From CBIFVZ01 sp966185765 (GTDB lineage Bacteria > Pseudomonadota > Gammaproteobacteria > Enterobacterales > Enterobacteriaceae): DNA of 9,364 bases. Positions 1 to 6,370 of the stretch are shown here, piece by piece. The notes below the pieces were generated by a model. It did not search any database. It saw only the letters and a list, made by a program, of their open reading frames with translations, and was not told where the DNA came from. A program made the position numbers and the translations under genes. The stretch covers positions 1-9,364 of the forward strand of contig CBIFVZ010000108.1 in the NCBI GenBank assembly GCA_966185765.1. Direction: 5' to 3'. How positions within the stretch are numbered: position 1 is the first letter of the stretch; each line of letters starts with the position of its first letter.

Positions 1-301
1 TGGCTTTGTGCTGCCGATGGATGAGTGCCTGGCGCGCTGCGCGCTGGATATCTCAGGGCGCCCACATCTTGAATACAAAGCGGAATATAACTTCCAGCGC
101 GTGGGCGATTTGAGCACGGAAATGGTTGAGCACTTTTTCCGCTCGTTATCCTACACCATGGGCGTGACGCTGCACCTGAAGACCAAAGGTAAAAACGATC
201 ACCATCGCGTCGAAAGCCTGTTTAAAGTCTTTGGCCGCACACTGCGTCAGGCCATCCGGGTTGAAGGCGACACACTTCCCTCATCAAAAGGAGTGTTGTG
301 A
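1..301 (+). CDS. hisB: Imidazoleglycerol-phosphate dehydratase / histidinol-phosphatase, C-terminal part (5' end outside window)
   Basis: Open from the first complete codon at position 2 to the TGA at 299-301, giving the last 99 residues of HisB. The fragment lies wholly in the C-terminal dehydratase domain, which removes water from imidazoleglycerol phosphate in histidine synthesis. The KGKNDHHRVES segment carries the paired histidines and the glutamate that bind the catalytic manganese in this family. The E-H-F-F-R-S-L-S-Y segment and the C-terminal end SSKGVL match enterobacterial HisB almost residue for residue as I remember it. The N-terminal phosphatase domain is not in the window. The stop codon shares its last base with the hisH start (TGATG), so the two genes are translationally coupled within the his operon. 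Confidence 0.97.
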   Translation, partial: GFVLPMDECLARCALDISGRPHLEYKAEYNFQRVGDLSTEMVEHFFRSLSYTMGVTLHLKTKGKNDHHRVESLFKVFGRTLRQAIRVEGDTLPSSKGVL

Positions 302-891
302 TGAATGTGGTGATTCTTGATACCGGCTGCGCCAATCTTTCCTCAGTGAAATGGGCAGTGCAGCGCCTGGGCTACGACCCTGTCGTCAGTCGTCATCCCG
401 ACGTGGTACTACGTGCCGACAAGCTGTTTTTACCCGGTGTAGGCACTGCTCAGGCGGCAATGGATCAGCTACAAGAACGAGATCTGGTGGAACTGATTAA
501 AGCCTGTACCCAACCGGTACTGGGTATTTGTCTCGGGATGCAGTTACTCGGCAGCCACAGTGACGAAAGCCACGGCGTGGAAACACTCGGCATTATTGAT
601 AACCCAGTGTTGAAAATGACTGACCGCGGCCTGCCGCTGCCGCATATGGGCTGGAACCGCGTCACGGCGCTGGCAGGCAACCATCTGTTTCGTGGCATCG
701 AAGATGGTGCCTGGTTCTACTTTGTCCACGGCTACGCCATGCCGGTCAATGCCAGCACCATCGCACAATGCGAGTACGGTGAGGCTTTCAGCGCCGCCGT
801 ACAAAAGGACAATTTTTACGGCGTACAGTTTCATCCTGAGCGTTCAGGCAAAGCTGGCGCGCAGTTGCTGAAAAACTTCCTGGAGATGTAA
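301..891 (+). CDS. hisH: Imidazole glycerol phosphate synthase, glutamine amidotransferase subunit
   Basis: HisH releases ammonia from glutamine and passes it to HisF, together forming imidazole glycerol phosphate synthase in the cytoplasm. The protein is 196 residues, the usual enterobacterial length. The class I amidotransferase triad is visible: Cys77 in GICLGMQ, and His178 and Glu180 in QFHPE. The oxyanion-strand motif PGVG is at about 45-48. The start is taken as ATG 301, not the in-frame GTG at 298. ATG 301 gives the family N-terminus MNVVILDTG and lies 7 bases after AGGAG (289-293), while the GTG would be only 4 bases away. The gene overlaps hisB by one base and ends immediately before hisA, fitting an equimolar operon arrangement. 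Confidence 0.97.
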   Translation: MNVVILDTGCANLSSVKWAVQRLGYDPVVSRHPDVVLRADKLFLPGVGTAQAAMDQLQERDLVELIKACTQPVLGICLGMQLLGSHSDESHGVETLGIIDNPVLKMTDRGLPLPHMGWNRVTALAGNHLFRGIEDGAWFYFVHGYAMPVNASTIAQCEYGEAFSAAVQKDNFYGVQFHPERSGKAGAQLLKNFLEM

Positions 892-1629
892 ATGATTATC
901 CCGGCATTAGATTTGATTGACGGCAAGGTCGTGCGTCTGCATCAGGGCGACTATGGGCAACAGCGCGACTATGGTGCGGACCCACTGCCTCGTCTGCAAG
1001 ACTATCAGGCTCAGGGAGCGCAGGTTTTGCATCTGGTGGACCTCACCGGTGCGAAAGACCCGGCTCAGCGCCAGATCCCACTGCTGAAAACACTGCTGGC
1101 GGGCGTCAGTGTACCGGTTCAGGTTGGTGGCGGCGTTCGTACCGAAGCTGATGTCGAGGCCCTGCTTAACGCTGGCGCGAGTCGTGTAGTGGTTGGCTCC
1201 ACGGCGGTGAAATCACCGGAGGTCGTCGAGCAGTGGTTCACACGCTTTGGCGCTCAGAAGCTGGTACTGGCACTTGATGTGCGGATTGATGCGGATGGTA
1301 ACAAGCAGGTAGCGGTTAGCGGCTGGCAGGAAACCTCAGGCATTACGCTTGAACAGCTGGTTGAACGCTTTTCGCCATTCGGTCTGGCCCATGTACTGTG
1401 TACTGATATTTCGCGAGATGGCACGCTGGCAGGTTCTAACGTAGCGCTTTATCAGGAAATCTGCGCTCGCTTTCCTCAGGTCGCGTTCCAGGCATCAGGT
1501 GGCATCGGCAACCTTGATGACATTGCCGCATTGCGCGGTAGTGGCGTGAAAGGCGTTATCGTCGGTCGCGCCTTATTGGAAGGAAAATTTAACGTGAAGG
1601 AGGCTATCACATGCTGGCAAAACGGATAA
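892..1629 (+). CDS. hisA: ProFAR isomerase (phosphoribosylformimino-AICAR-phosphate isomerase)
   Basis: HisA opens the ribose ring of ProFAR by an Amadori rearrangement to give PRFAR, the substrate of HisH-HisF. The 245-residue protein is a complete beta/alpha barrel. The two catalytic aspartates sit where expected, Asp7 in IIPALDLIDG and Asp129 in LALDVRID. The two phosphate-binding glycine segments are present, QVGGGVR (about 77-83) and ASGGIG plus the later GVIVGRAL. The start ATG follows the hisH stop directly, with GGAG (882-885) 6 bases upstream inside the hisH end. The 3' end overlaps hisF by 19 bases. The sequence differs from E. coli HisA at many surface positions, one reason for placing the source outside Escherichia. 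Confidence 0.97.
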   Translation: MIIPALDLIDGKVVRLHQGDYGQQRDYGADPLPRLQDYQAQGAQVLHLVDLTGAKDPAQRQIPLLKTLLAGVSVPVQVGGGVRTEADVEALLNAGASRVVVGSTAVKSPEVVEQWFTRFGAQKLVLALDVRIDADGNKQVAVSGWQETSGITLEQLVERFSPFGLAHVLCTDISRDGTLAGSNVALYQEICARFPQVAFQASGGIGNLDDIAALRGSGVKGVIVGRALLEGKFNVKEAITCWQNG

Positions 1630-2387
1630 TTCCTTGCCTCGATGTACGTGACGGCCAGGTGGTCAAAGGCGTACAGTTCCGTAACCATGAGATTATTGGT
1701 GACATCGTGCCGCTGGCTAAACGTTACGCTGAAGAAGGCGCAGATGAACTGGTATTTTATGATATCACGGCTTCCAGCGATGGCCGCGTGGTAGATAAAA
1801 GCTGGATTGCACGTGTCGCCGAGGTGATCGATATCCCCTTTTGTGTGGCTGGCGGTATTAAATCCATTGAAGACGCCGCGCAAATTCTCTCCTTTGGCGC
1901 CGACAAAATCTCCATCAACTCACCGGCGCTGGCTGATCCCATGCTGATTACCCGGTTGGCAGAGCGCTTTGGCGTACAGTGTATTGTGGTGGGTATTGAT
2001 ACCTGGTTTGATGCACAAAGCGGGAAATACCATGTTAATCAGTACACCGGCGATGAGAGTCGCACCCGTGTTACGCAGTGGGAAACCCTCGACTGGGTAC
2101 AGGAAGTGCAAAAACGTGGCGCAGGTGAAATTGTGCTGAACATGATGAATCAGGATGGCGTACGTAACGGTTACGACCTGACTCAACTCAAAAAAGTACG
2201 TAACCTGTGCCGAGTGCCGCTCATCGCCTCAGGCGGAGCCGGTACAATGGCGCATTTCCTTGAGGCATTTCGTGAATCCAATGTCGACGGTGCTCTGGCG
2301 GCCTCGGTGTTCCATAAGCAAATAATTAATATTGGTGAACTGAAGGATTATTTGATTCAACAGGGCGTGGAGATAAGACAGTGTTAA
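1611..2387 (+). CDS. hisF: Imidazole glycerol phosphate synthase, cyclase subunit
   Basis: HisF is the cyclase half of imidazole glycerol phosphate synthase. It uses ammonia from HisH to convert PRFAR into imidazole glycerol phosphate and AICAR, the latter returning to purine synthesis. It has 258 residues, full length. The catalytic aspartates are Asp11 in IIPCLDVRDG and Asp130 in VVGIDTW; phosphate-binding glycine motifs are VAGGIKS (about 79-85) and ASGGAGT. The start lies inside hisA, 7 bases after a strong AGGAGG (1598-1603), so initiation does not rely only on coupling. The 3' end overlaps the hisI start by 7 bases. The protein is strongly conserved with other enteric HisF, with most changes in the C-terminal third. 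Confidence 0.97.
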   Translation: MLAKRIIPCLDVRDGQVVKGVQFRNHEIIGDIVPLAKRYAEEGADELVFYDITASSDGRVVDKSWIARVAEVIDIPFCVAGGIKSIEDAAQILSFGADKISINSPALADPMLITRLAERFGVQCIVVGIDTWFDAQSGKYHVNQYTGDESRTRVTQWETLDWVQEVQKRGAGEIVLNMMNQDGVRNGYDLTQLKKVRNLCRVPLIASGGAGTMAHFLEAFRESNVDGALAASVFHKQIINIGELKDYLIQQGVEIRQC

Positions 2388-2995
2388 CAACCCAACAACG
2401 CGGCGAACTCGACTGGAACAAAACTGACGACATGATGCCCGCCATTATTCAGCATGCGGTATCCGGTGAGGTGCTGATGCTGGGTTACATGAACCCGGAA
2501 GCGCTGGCACAAACAGAGGTTTCCGGTAATGTGACTTTCTACTCACGCACCAAACAACGGTTGTGGACTAAAGGCGAAACCTCCGGCCACTTTTTAAAAG
2601 TCGTCAGTATTACTCCTGACTGTGATAACGACACACTATTGATTCTGGCTACGCCTGTTGGGCCAACCTGCCATCTGGGCACGACAAGTTGCTTTGGTGA
2701 ACAGACGCATCATGAATGGCACTTTTTGTATCAGCTTGAACAGTTGTTGGCTGAACGTAAGCATGCCGATCCAGGCAGTTCCTATACCGCCAAACTTTAT
2801 TCCAGCGGCACCAAACGTATCGCACAAAAGGTAGGTGAAGAAGGGGTTGAAACCGCACTGGCAGCAACCGTGCGGGACCGTGATGAGCTGGTGAACGAAG
2901 CCTCAGATTTAATGTATCACCTGCTGGTATTGTTGCAGGACCAGGAGCTGGATTTAGGAAAAATCATTGCGAATTTACGAGGGAGGCATAAGTAA
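2381..2995 (+). CDS. hisI: Phosphoribosyl-AMP cyclohydrolase / phosphoribosyl-ATP pyrophosphatase (bifunctional HisIE)
   Basis: The fusion protein catalyses steps two and three of histidine synthesis. The C-terminal domain removes pyrophosphate from phosphoribosyl-ATP, and the N-terminal domain opens the purine ring of phosphoribosyl-AMP. In the 204 residues, the cyclohydrolase half shows WTKGETSG (62-69), the metal-binding DCDND (80-84) and the zinc cysteines Cys97 and Cys104. The pyrophosphatase half shows EEGVETALAA (153-162) and NEASDLMYHLLVLL (172-185), an all-alpha MazG-like fold. The start is a GTG at 2381 overlapping hisF by 7 bases. It gives the family N-terminus MLTTQQR and follows GGAGA (2369-2373) by 7 bases. 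This is the last his gene; the terminator hairpin begins about 60 bases after the stop. Confidence 0.96.
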   Translation: MLTTQQRGELDWNKTDDMMPAIIQHAVSGEVLMLGYMNPEALAQTEVSGNVTFYSRTKQRLWTKGETSGHFLKVVSITPDCDNDTLLILATPVGPTCHLGTTSCFGEQTHHEWHFLYQLEQLLAERKHADPGSSYTAKLYSSGTKRIAQKVGEEGVETALAATVRDRDELVNEASDLMYHLLVLLQDQELDLGKIIANLRGRHK

Positions 2996-3056
2996 GGCGT
3001 TGTTGAAGCAAAAGTCATCGTCAATACCACCTTCTGTTAATTGTGAATAAAGACGT

Positions 3057-3084
3057 AAAAAGGGCCGGAAAATCCGGCCCTTTT
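3057..3084. terminator. Bidirectional intrinsic terminator between hisI and wzzB
   Basis: An 8-bp perfect GC-rich stem, GGGCCGGA (3062-3069) and TCCGGCCC (3073-3080), has a 3-base AAA loop. A run of A precedes it and TTTT follows, so both strands have a hairpin followed by a U-rich tail. It sits between the converging hisI and wzzB stops and should end the his operon and the wzzB transcript alike. Confidence 0.93.
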
Positions 3085-3110
3085 ATTTGAAAGAAGTATA
3101 TGGCGAGAAC

Positions 3111-4097
3111 TTATGCCGACTGATAGTTACGAATAGCATTACGGCCAAGAACATAACCGCTTCCGACCAGACCACCAAGCAATGCAGCGAGGATCAATAC
3201 CAGGCCACGTTTAGGACTATCACGACGAACCGGCAGATTTGGTTTCATCACATACTGGAATGAGGCAGTCGTATCAGCTTTGTGTGCGAGTGCTTTAACC
3301 GCCATATATGACTGAAGCGTGGTGTAATAGTTTTCACTTAATGGCAAAGGGCGCGTCGATTCATTCTGAATGGTAGCCGACAACGCATCACTTCCCAGGA
3401 CAAACAGAGTATCTTCAGAAAGTGACTCCGCCTGCTGAACCTCTGTTGATTTGATATTACTTTGTTGAGCGACAGCAAGCGCCTGACGTAATACCTGAAG
3501 ACGCTTGTCACGCTTTTCTTTCGCCACCAACTCCTGGGTGTCCAGCGAGCTTTTCAGATCTTTCATCGTCGCATTAATGTTAGTGACCAGATCCTGGTTC
3601 AATTCATCAATCACACGCTGATTGATTTTGTCAATGTATGCCGTCAGCGTCTTACGGGCGTCTTCAGCCGATGTGCCAATATAGCTAATTTTTAGCGGCA
3701 TAGCCTGCCCCTTCACTGCAGGCTCGATAACCAGTTTTTCTGGCTTACTCTGGTTATCCAGCTCTTCAGAAAGCGCCGAGATCAATGCGTTAAAGCGATT
3801 GAAGAATCGATACTGTATGTCAGTGACAGATGGCGCATTTGTTTTGTTTTGAGCGTAGATGATACTCATTGAGTTGTTATAGTTAGCGATTTGCCCAGAG
3901 TCGGGCATTGTAACAATTGCCGTAGAGTTCCATTTTTCTTTAGCTATAAACAGGTATGCCCCGGCAAAAAAAATAAAAACCGCTACAAAAGTAATGACTG
4001 TTAGCTTGCTACGCCATAACTGCATCACAATATCCAGCAGGTCAACGTTTTCTGGCTCACTTCTGCGGCCATCTGCTGTAGAGAAATTTTGATTCAT
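3111..4097 (-). CDS. wzzB: O-antigen chain length determinant (polysaccharide co-polymerase)
   Basis: WzzB is an inner-membrane protein that oligomerises and sets the modal number of O units added by the Wzy polymerase. It has 328 residues, as in E. coli (about 326). It shows the two membrane helices that frame the periplasmic domain, at about 32-52 and 298-318. The segment before the second helix, NLPVRRDSPKR (287-297), is the proline-rich family signature, and the C-terminal GRNAIRNY also fits. The large periplasmic middle is helical and rich in K, E and Q. The start ATG has AAGG (4103-4106) about 5 bases upstream. Compared with remembered E. coli WzzB, the periplasmic domain is very divergent, as expected for a chain length specificity determinant near a recombining locus. 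It is transcribed toward hisI and ends at the shared terminator. Confidence 0.95.
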   Translation of the reverse strand: MNQNFSTADGRRSEPENVDLLDIVMQLWRSKLTVITFVAVFIFFAGAYLFIAKEKWNSTAIVTMPDSGQIANYNNSMSIIYAQNKTNAPSVTDIQYRFFNRFNALISALSEELDNQSKPEKLVIEPAVKGQAMPLKISYIGTSAEDARKTLTAYIDKINQRVIDELNQDLVTNINATMKDLKSSLDTQELVAKEKRDKRLQVLRQALAVAQQSNIKSTEVQQAESLSEDTLFVLGSDALSATIQNESTRPLPLSENYYTTLQSYMAVKALAHKADTTASFQYVMKPNLPVRRDSPKRGLVLILAALLGGLVGSGYVLGRNAIRNYQSA

Positions 4098-4210
4098 ATT
4101 GACCTTATCAATTTTTAACCAATATCGCGCAATTCAATATAAGTGGCATAGTATTACATAAGAATGGTTAAACGGGATCGTCTTCACCAAGAAAATCAAC
4201 CTCGACAGCA

Positions 4211-4236
4211 GGGTAGCGTTGAGACCTTAACTCAGC
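4211..4236. repeat. Two 10-base boxes shared with the gnd upstream region (copy upstream of wzzB)
   Basis: Plus-strand GGGTAGCGTT (4211-4220) and TTAACTCAGC (4227-4236) both recur exactly upstream of gnd (7864-7873 and 7843-7852), in swapped order but on the same strand. TTGAGA (4219-4224) also recurs, at 7853-7858. Here the boxes lie about 114 and 130 bases upstream of the wzzB start. Their role is unknown. Confidence 0.5.
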
Positions 4237-4243
4237 CAATGGC

Positions 4244-4254
4244 GATTATTCCTA
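4244..4254 (-). promoter_or_regulatory. Candidate RcsB-box-like site upstream of wzzB
   Basis: The minus strand reads TAGGAATAATC, matching 9 of the first 11 bases of the RcsAB box consensus TAAGAATATTCCTA as I remember it; the last three consensus positions do not match. It lies about 150 bases before the wzzB start and just past the rmlA stop. Salmonella wzzB is known to be under Rcs and PmrA control, which makes the site plausible. One match of this quality in AT-rich DNA can be chance. Confidence 0.25.
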
Positions 4255-4256
4255 AA

Positions 4257-5159
4257 TCAGTCATCAGTTTCTGAAGACTCCTGTCTGACCAGCCTCTGAA
4301 GATATTCTCCGTATGGCGTTTTAGCTAATAAACTCGCTTCATTCAGAAGCTGCTGCGTATCTATCCATCCCTTTCGCCATGCGATCTCCTCCAGGCATGC
4401 AATTTTAAGCCCCTGGCGCTTTTCAATGGTGTGCACAAACTGCGAAGCCTCTGTCATGCTGTCCCAGGTGCCGGTATCAAGCCATGCAAATCCCCGACCA
4501 AAAAGTTCGACATTCAGAGCCTGCGCCTCGAGGTACATCTGGTTGATGCTGGTTATTTCCAGCTCTCCGCGTGCTGAAGGTTTAACCTGCCGCGCAAACT
4601 CGCATATACGCTCATCATAAAAATAAAGCCCTGTTACAGCCCAACTCGATTTTGGGTGTACAGGCTTTTCCTCAATAGAAAGCACGCGATAGTCCCGGTC
4701 AAACTCAATAACGCCGAAGCGCTCTGGGTCAGTCACCTGATAACCAAATACTGTTGCACCCGCTTTTCGCTGCGCCACCTCCTGAATGCGGTGACCAAAG
4801 CCATGCCCAAAAAAGATATTGTCGCCCAGCACAAGTGCACAACGCTGATTAGCAATAAATTCTTCACCAATAATAAATGCCTGAGCCAATCCTTCCGGCT
4901 TAGGTTGCACTTTATAAGTAAAGGTAACGCCAAATTGTTCACCGCTTCCCAGTAAACGCTGGAACGCCGCTTTGTCTTCTGATGTAGTGATAATCATGAT
5001 ATCCCGAATCCCTGCCAGCATCAGAACTGATATAGGGTAATAGATCATCGGTTTATCATAGACTGGAAGTAGCTGCTTTGAGACTCCGCGCGTAGTCGGA
5101 TATAAGCGTGTGCCTGACCCGCCTGCCAGCACAATGCCCTTCATTGTTCTATTAGTCAT
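4257..5159 (-). CDS. rmlA: Glucose-1-phosphate thymidylyltransferase
   Basis: RmlA joins dTTP and glucose-1-phosphate to dTDP-glucose, the first step of all dTDP-6-deoxy sugars. The 300-residue protein shows the nucleotide-binding LAGGSGTRLYP (11-21), the VSKQLLPVYDKPM segment (26-38), GDN (112-114) with the metal-binding aspartate, EEKP (163-166) with the sugar-phosphate lysine, and LDTGTWDS (227-234). The residue after LDTGT is usually His, sometimes Pro or Tyr; Trp is unusual. Local wording (TRGVSKQLLP, SINQMYLEA, KIACLEEIAWR) is closer to RffH of the ECA pathway than to O-antigen RmlA. The start is uncertain. ATG 5159 overlaps the rmlB stop as ATGA, while an internal ATG at 5144 (Met6) would give the commoner MKGIVLAGG start. 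Neither has a well-spaced ribosome site, so coupling to rmlB is likely. No rmlC or rmlD follows. Confidence 0.94.
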   Translation of the reverse strand: MTNRTMKGIVLAGGSGTRLYPTTRGVSKQLLPVYDKPMIYYPISVLMLAGIRDIMIITTSEDKAAFQRLLGSGEQFGVTFTYKVQPKPEGLAQAFIIGEEFIANQRCALVLGDNIFFGHGFGHRIQEVAQRKAGATVFGYQVTDPERFGVIEFDRDYRVLSIEEKPVHPKSSWAVTGLYFYDERICEFARQVKPSARGELEITSINQMYLEAQALNVELFGRGFAWLDTGTWDSMTEASQFVHTIEKRQGLKIACLEEIAWRKGWIDTQQLLNEASLLAKTPYGEYLQRLVRQESSETDD

Positions 5160-6226
5160 ACCTGATTCCCCAGTCCCAGCCGTTCACCAGAGTAACTGCC
5201 GTCAAGAATGCTCTCCCACCACTCACGATTTGCCAGATACCATTCCACCGTTTTGCGTATCCCACTTTCAAATGTTTCTTGTGGTTTCCAGCCAAGCTCG
5301 CGCTCGATTTTTGATGCATCAATGGCATAACGCAGATCGTGCCCAGGCCTGTCGGCGACGAAGGTAATTAAATCTTCATAACGTTCAACACCTTTTGGTT
5401 TACCCGGGGTTAATTCATCAAGCAGCGCACAGATTGTTCTGACGACATCAATATTGCGACGTTCGTTATGTCCGCCAATGTTCCACGTTTCACCCGCCAC
5501 TCCCTGCGTTGCAGCAAGGTATAAGGCTTTTGCATGATCTTCGACGAAGAGCCAGTCACGAATCTGATTACCTGAGCCGTAAACGGGTAACGGTTTGCCC
5601 GCCAACGCGTTAATAATGGTTAGCGGTATCAGTTTTTCCGGAAAGTGATAAGGACCATAATTATTTGAACAATTGGTCACAATAGTCGGAAGACCATATG
5701 TGCGCATCCAGGCACGTACCAGATGGTCGCTTGACGCTTTTGATGCTGAATAAGGGCTACTTGGCGCATAGGCCGTGTCCTCACGAAACAAGTCACCGAC
5801 ATTTTCGAGATCGCCATACACTTCATCTGTAGAAATATGATGAAAGCGAAAAGCTGCCTTACGTCCAGGTGGAAGTGTGCTCCACCAGTTACGCGAGACT
5901 TCCAGTAGCGTATATGTACCAATGATATTGGTTTCTATAAATGCAGCCGGACCATCAATAGACCTGTCAACATGACTTTCCGCCGCCAGGTGCATCACGA
6001 CATCAGGTTCAAAAGTCTCGAAAACTTTCGTCAATGATTCTCTGTCACAAATATCAAGACAGTGGAAAACATAACGTGGATCGCTACACACCGAACGCAG
6101 TGAGTTGAGATTACCGGCATAGGTCAATTTATCGACGACAGCAACGCGGGAATCCGTATGGTTAATCAAATAACGAACGACGGCAGAACCAATAAAACCC
6201 GCACCGCCAGTCACAAGAAAATTCAT
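5156..6226 (-). CDS. rmlB: dTDP-glucose 4,6-dehydratase
   Basis: RmlB converts dTDP-glucose to dTDP-4-keto-6-deoxyglucose in the cytoplasm, using tightly bound NAD. In the 356 residues, the extended short-chain dehydrogenase fold shows TGGAGFIG (6-13) for NAD, STDEVYGD (132-139) with the catalytic Thr133, Asp134 and Glu135, and YSASK (159-163) with Tyr159 and Lys163. The family segments CSNNYGPYHFPEKLIP and ADRPGHDLRYAID are also intact. The C-terminal end, LDGSYSGERLGL, matches RffG, the ECA paralogue, rather than E. coli O-antigen RmlB as I recall them. Only a modest GAGAG precedes the ATG. Upstream lies the gnd terminator, so the gene needs its own promoter or read-through; I could not find a convincing promoter in 6227-6316. 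It overlaps rmlA by four bases. Confidence 0.95.
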   Translation of the reverse strand: MNFLVTGGAGFIGSAVVRYLINHTDSRVAVVDKLTYAGNLNSLRSVCSDPRYVFHCLDICDRESLTKVFETFEPDVVMHLAAESHVDRSIDGPAAFIETNIIGTYTLLEVSRNWWSTLPPGRKAAFRFHHISTDEVYGDLENVGDLFREDTAYAPSSPYSASKASSDHLVRAWMRTYGLPTIVTNCSNNYGPYHFPEKLIPLTIINALAGKPLPVYGSGNQIRDWLFVEDHAKALYLAATQGVAGETWNIGGHNERRNIDVVRTICALLDELTPGKPKGVERYEDLITFVADRPGHDLRYAIDASKIERELGWKPQETFESGIRKTVEWYLANREWWESILDGSYSGERLGLGNQV

Positions 6227-6315
6227 AAACTCTCAGTCCCATAATCTATGGCTTTACCCGGGATAAGCATAGCGCGCAATGGTAGCAAAATGAGGCATCA
6301 GGTACAGCTAACAAT

Positions 6316-6349
6316 AAAAAAAACCAGCCAAAAAACAGCTGGTTTTTTT
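6316..6349 (-). terminator. Intrinsic terminator of gnd
   Basis: A perfect 12-bp inverted repeat, AAAAAAACCAGC (6317-6328) and GCTGGTTTTTTT (6338-6349), has a 9-base loop. Read on the minus strand it is an ACCAGC/GCTGGT stem followed by eight T, starting about 21 bases after the gnd stop. The A and T flanks mean it could also act on plus-strand transcripts. It should largely separate gnd from rmlB. Confidence 0.9.
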
Positions 6350-6370
6350 AGAACGCGGTGCAACGAAAAC

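Noticed and set aside
298..300. GTG as the hisH start
   Set aside because: It is only 4 bases from AGGAG and adds one Met before the conserved MNVVILDTG; ATG 301 has better spacing and gives the standard 196 residues.
2996..3056. Small gene or RNA between hisI and the terminator
   Set aside because: No frame with a ribosome site and no structure apart from the terminator itself.
4656..4955. Plus-strand open frame of 99 codons inside rmlA
   Set aside because: It is the antisense of a well-conserved RmlA core; the peptide shows no domain.
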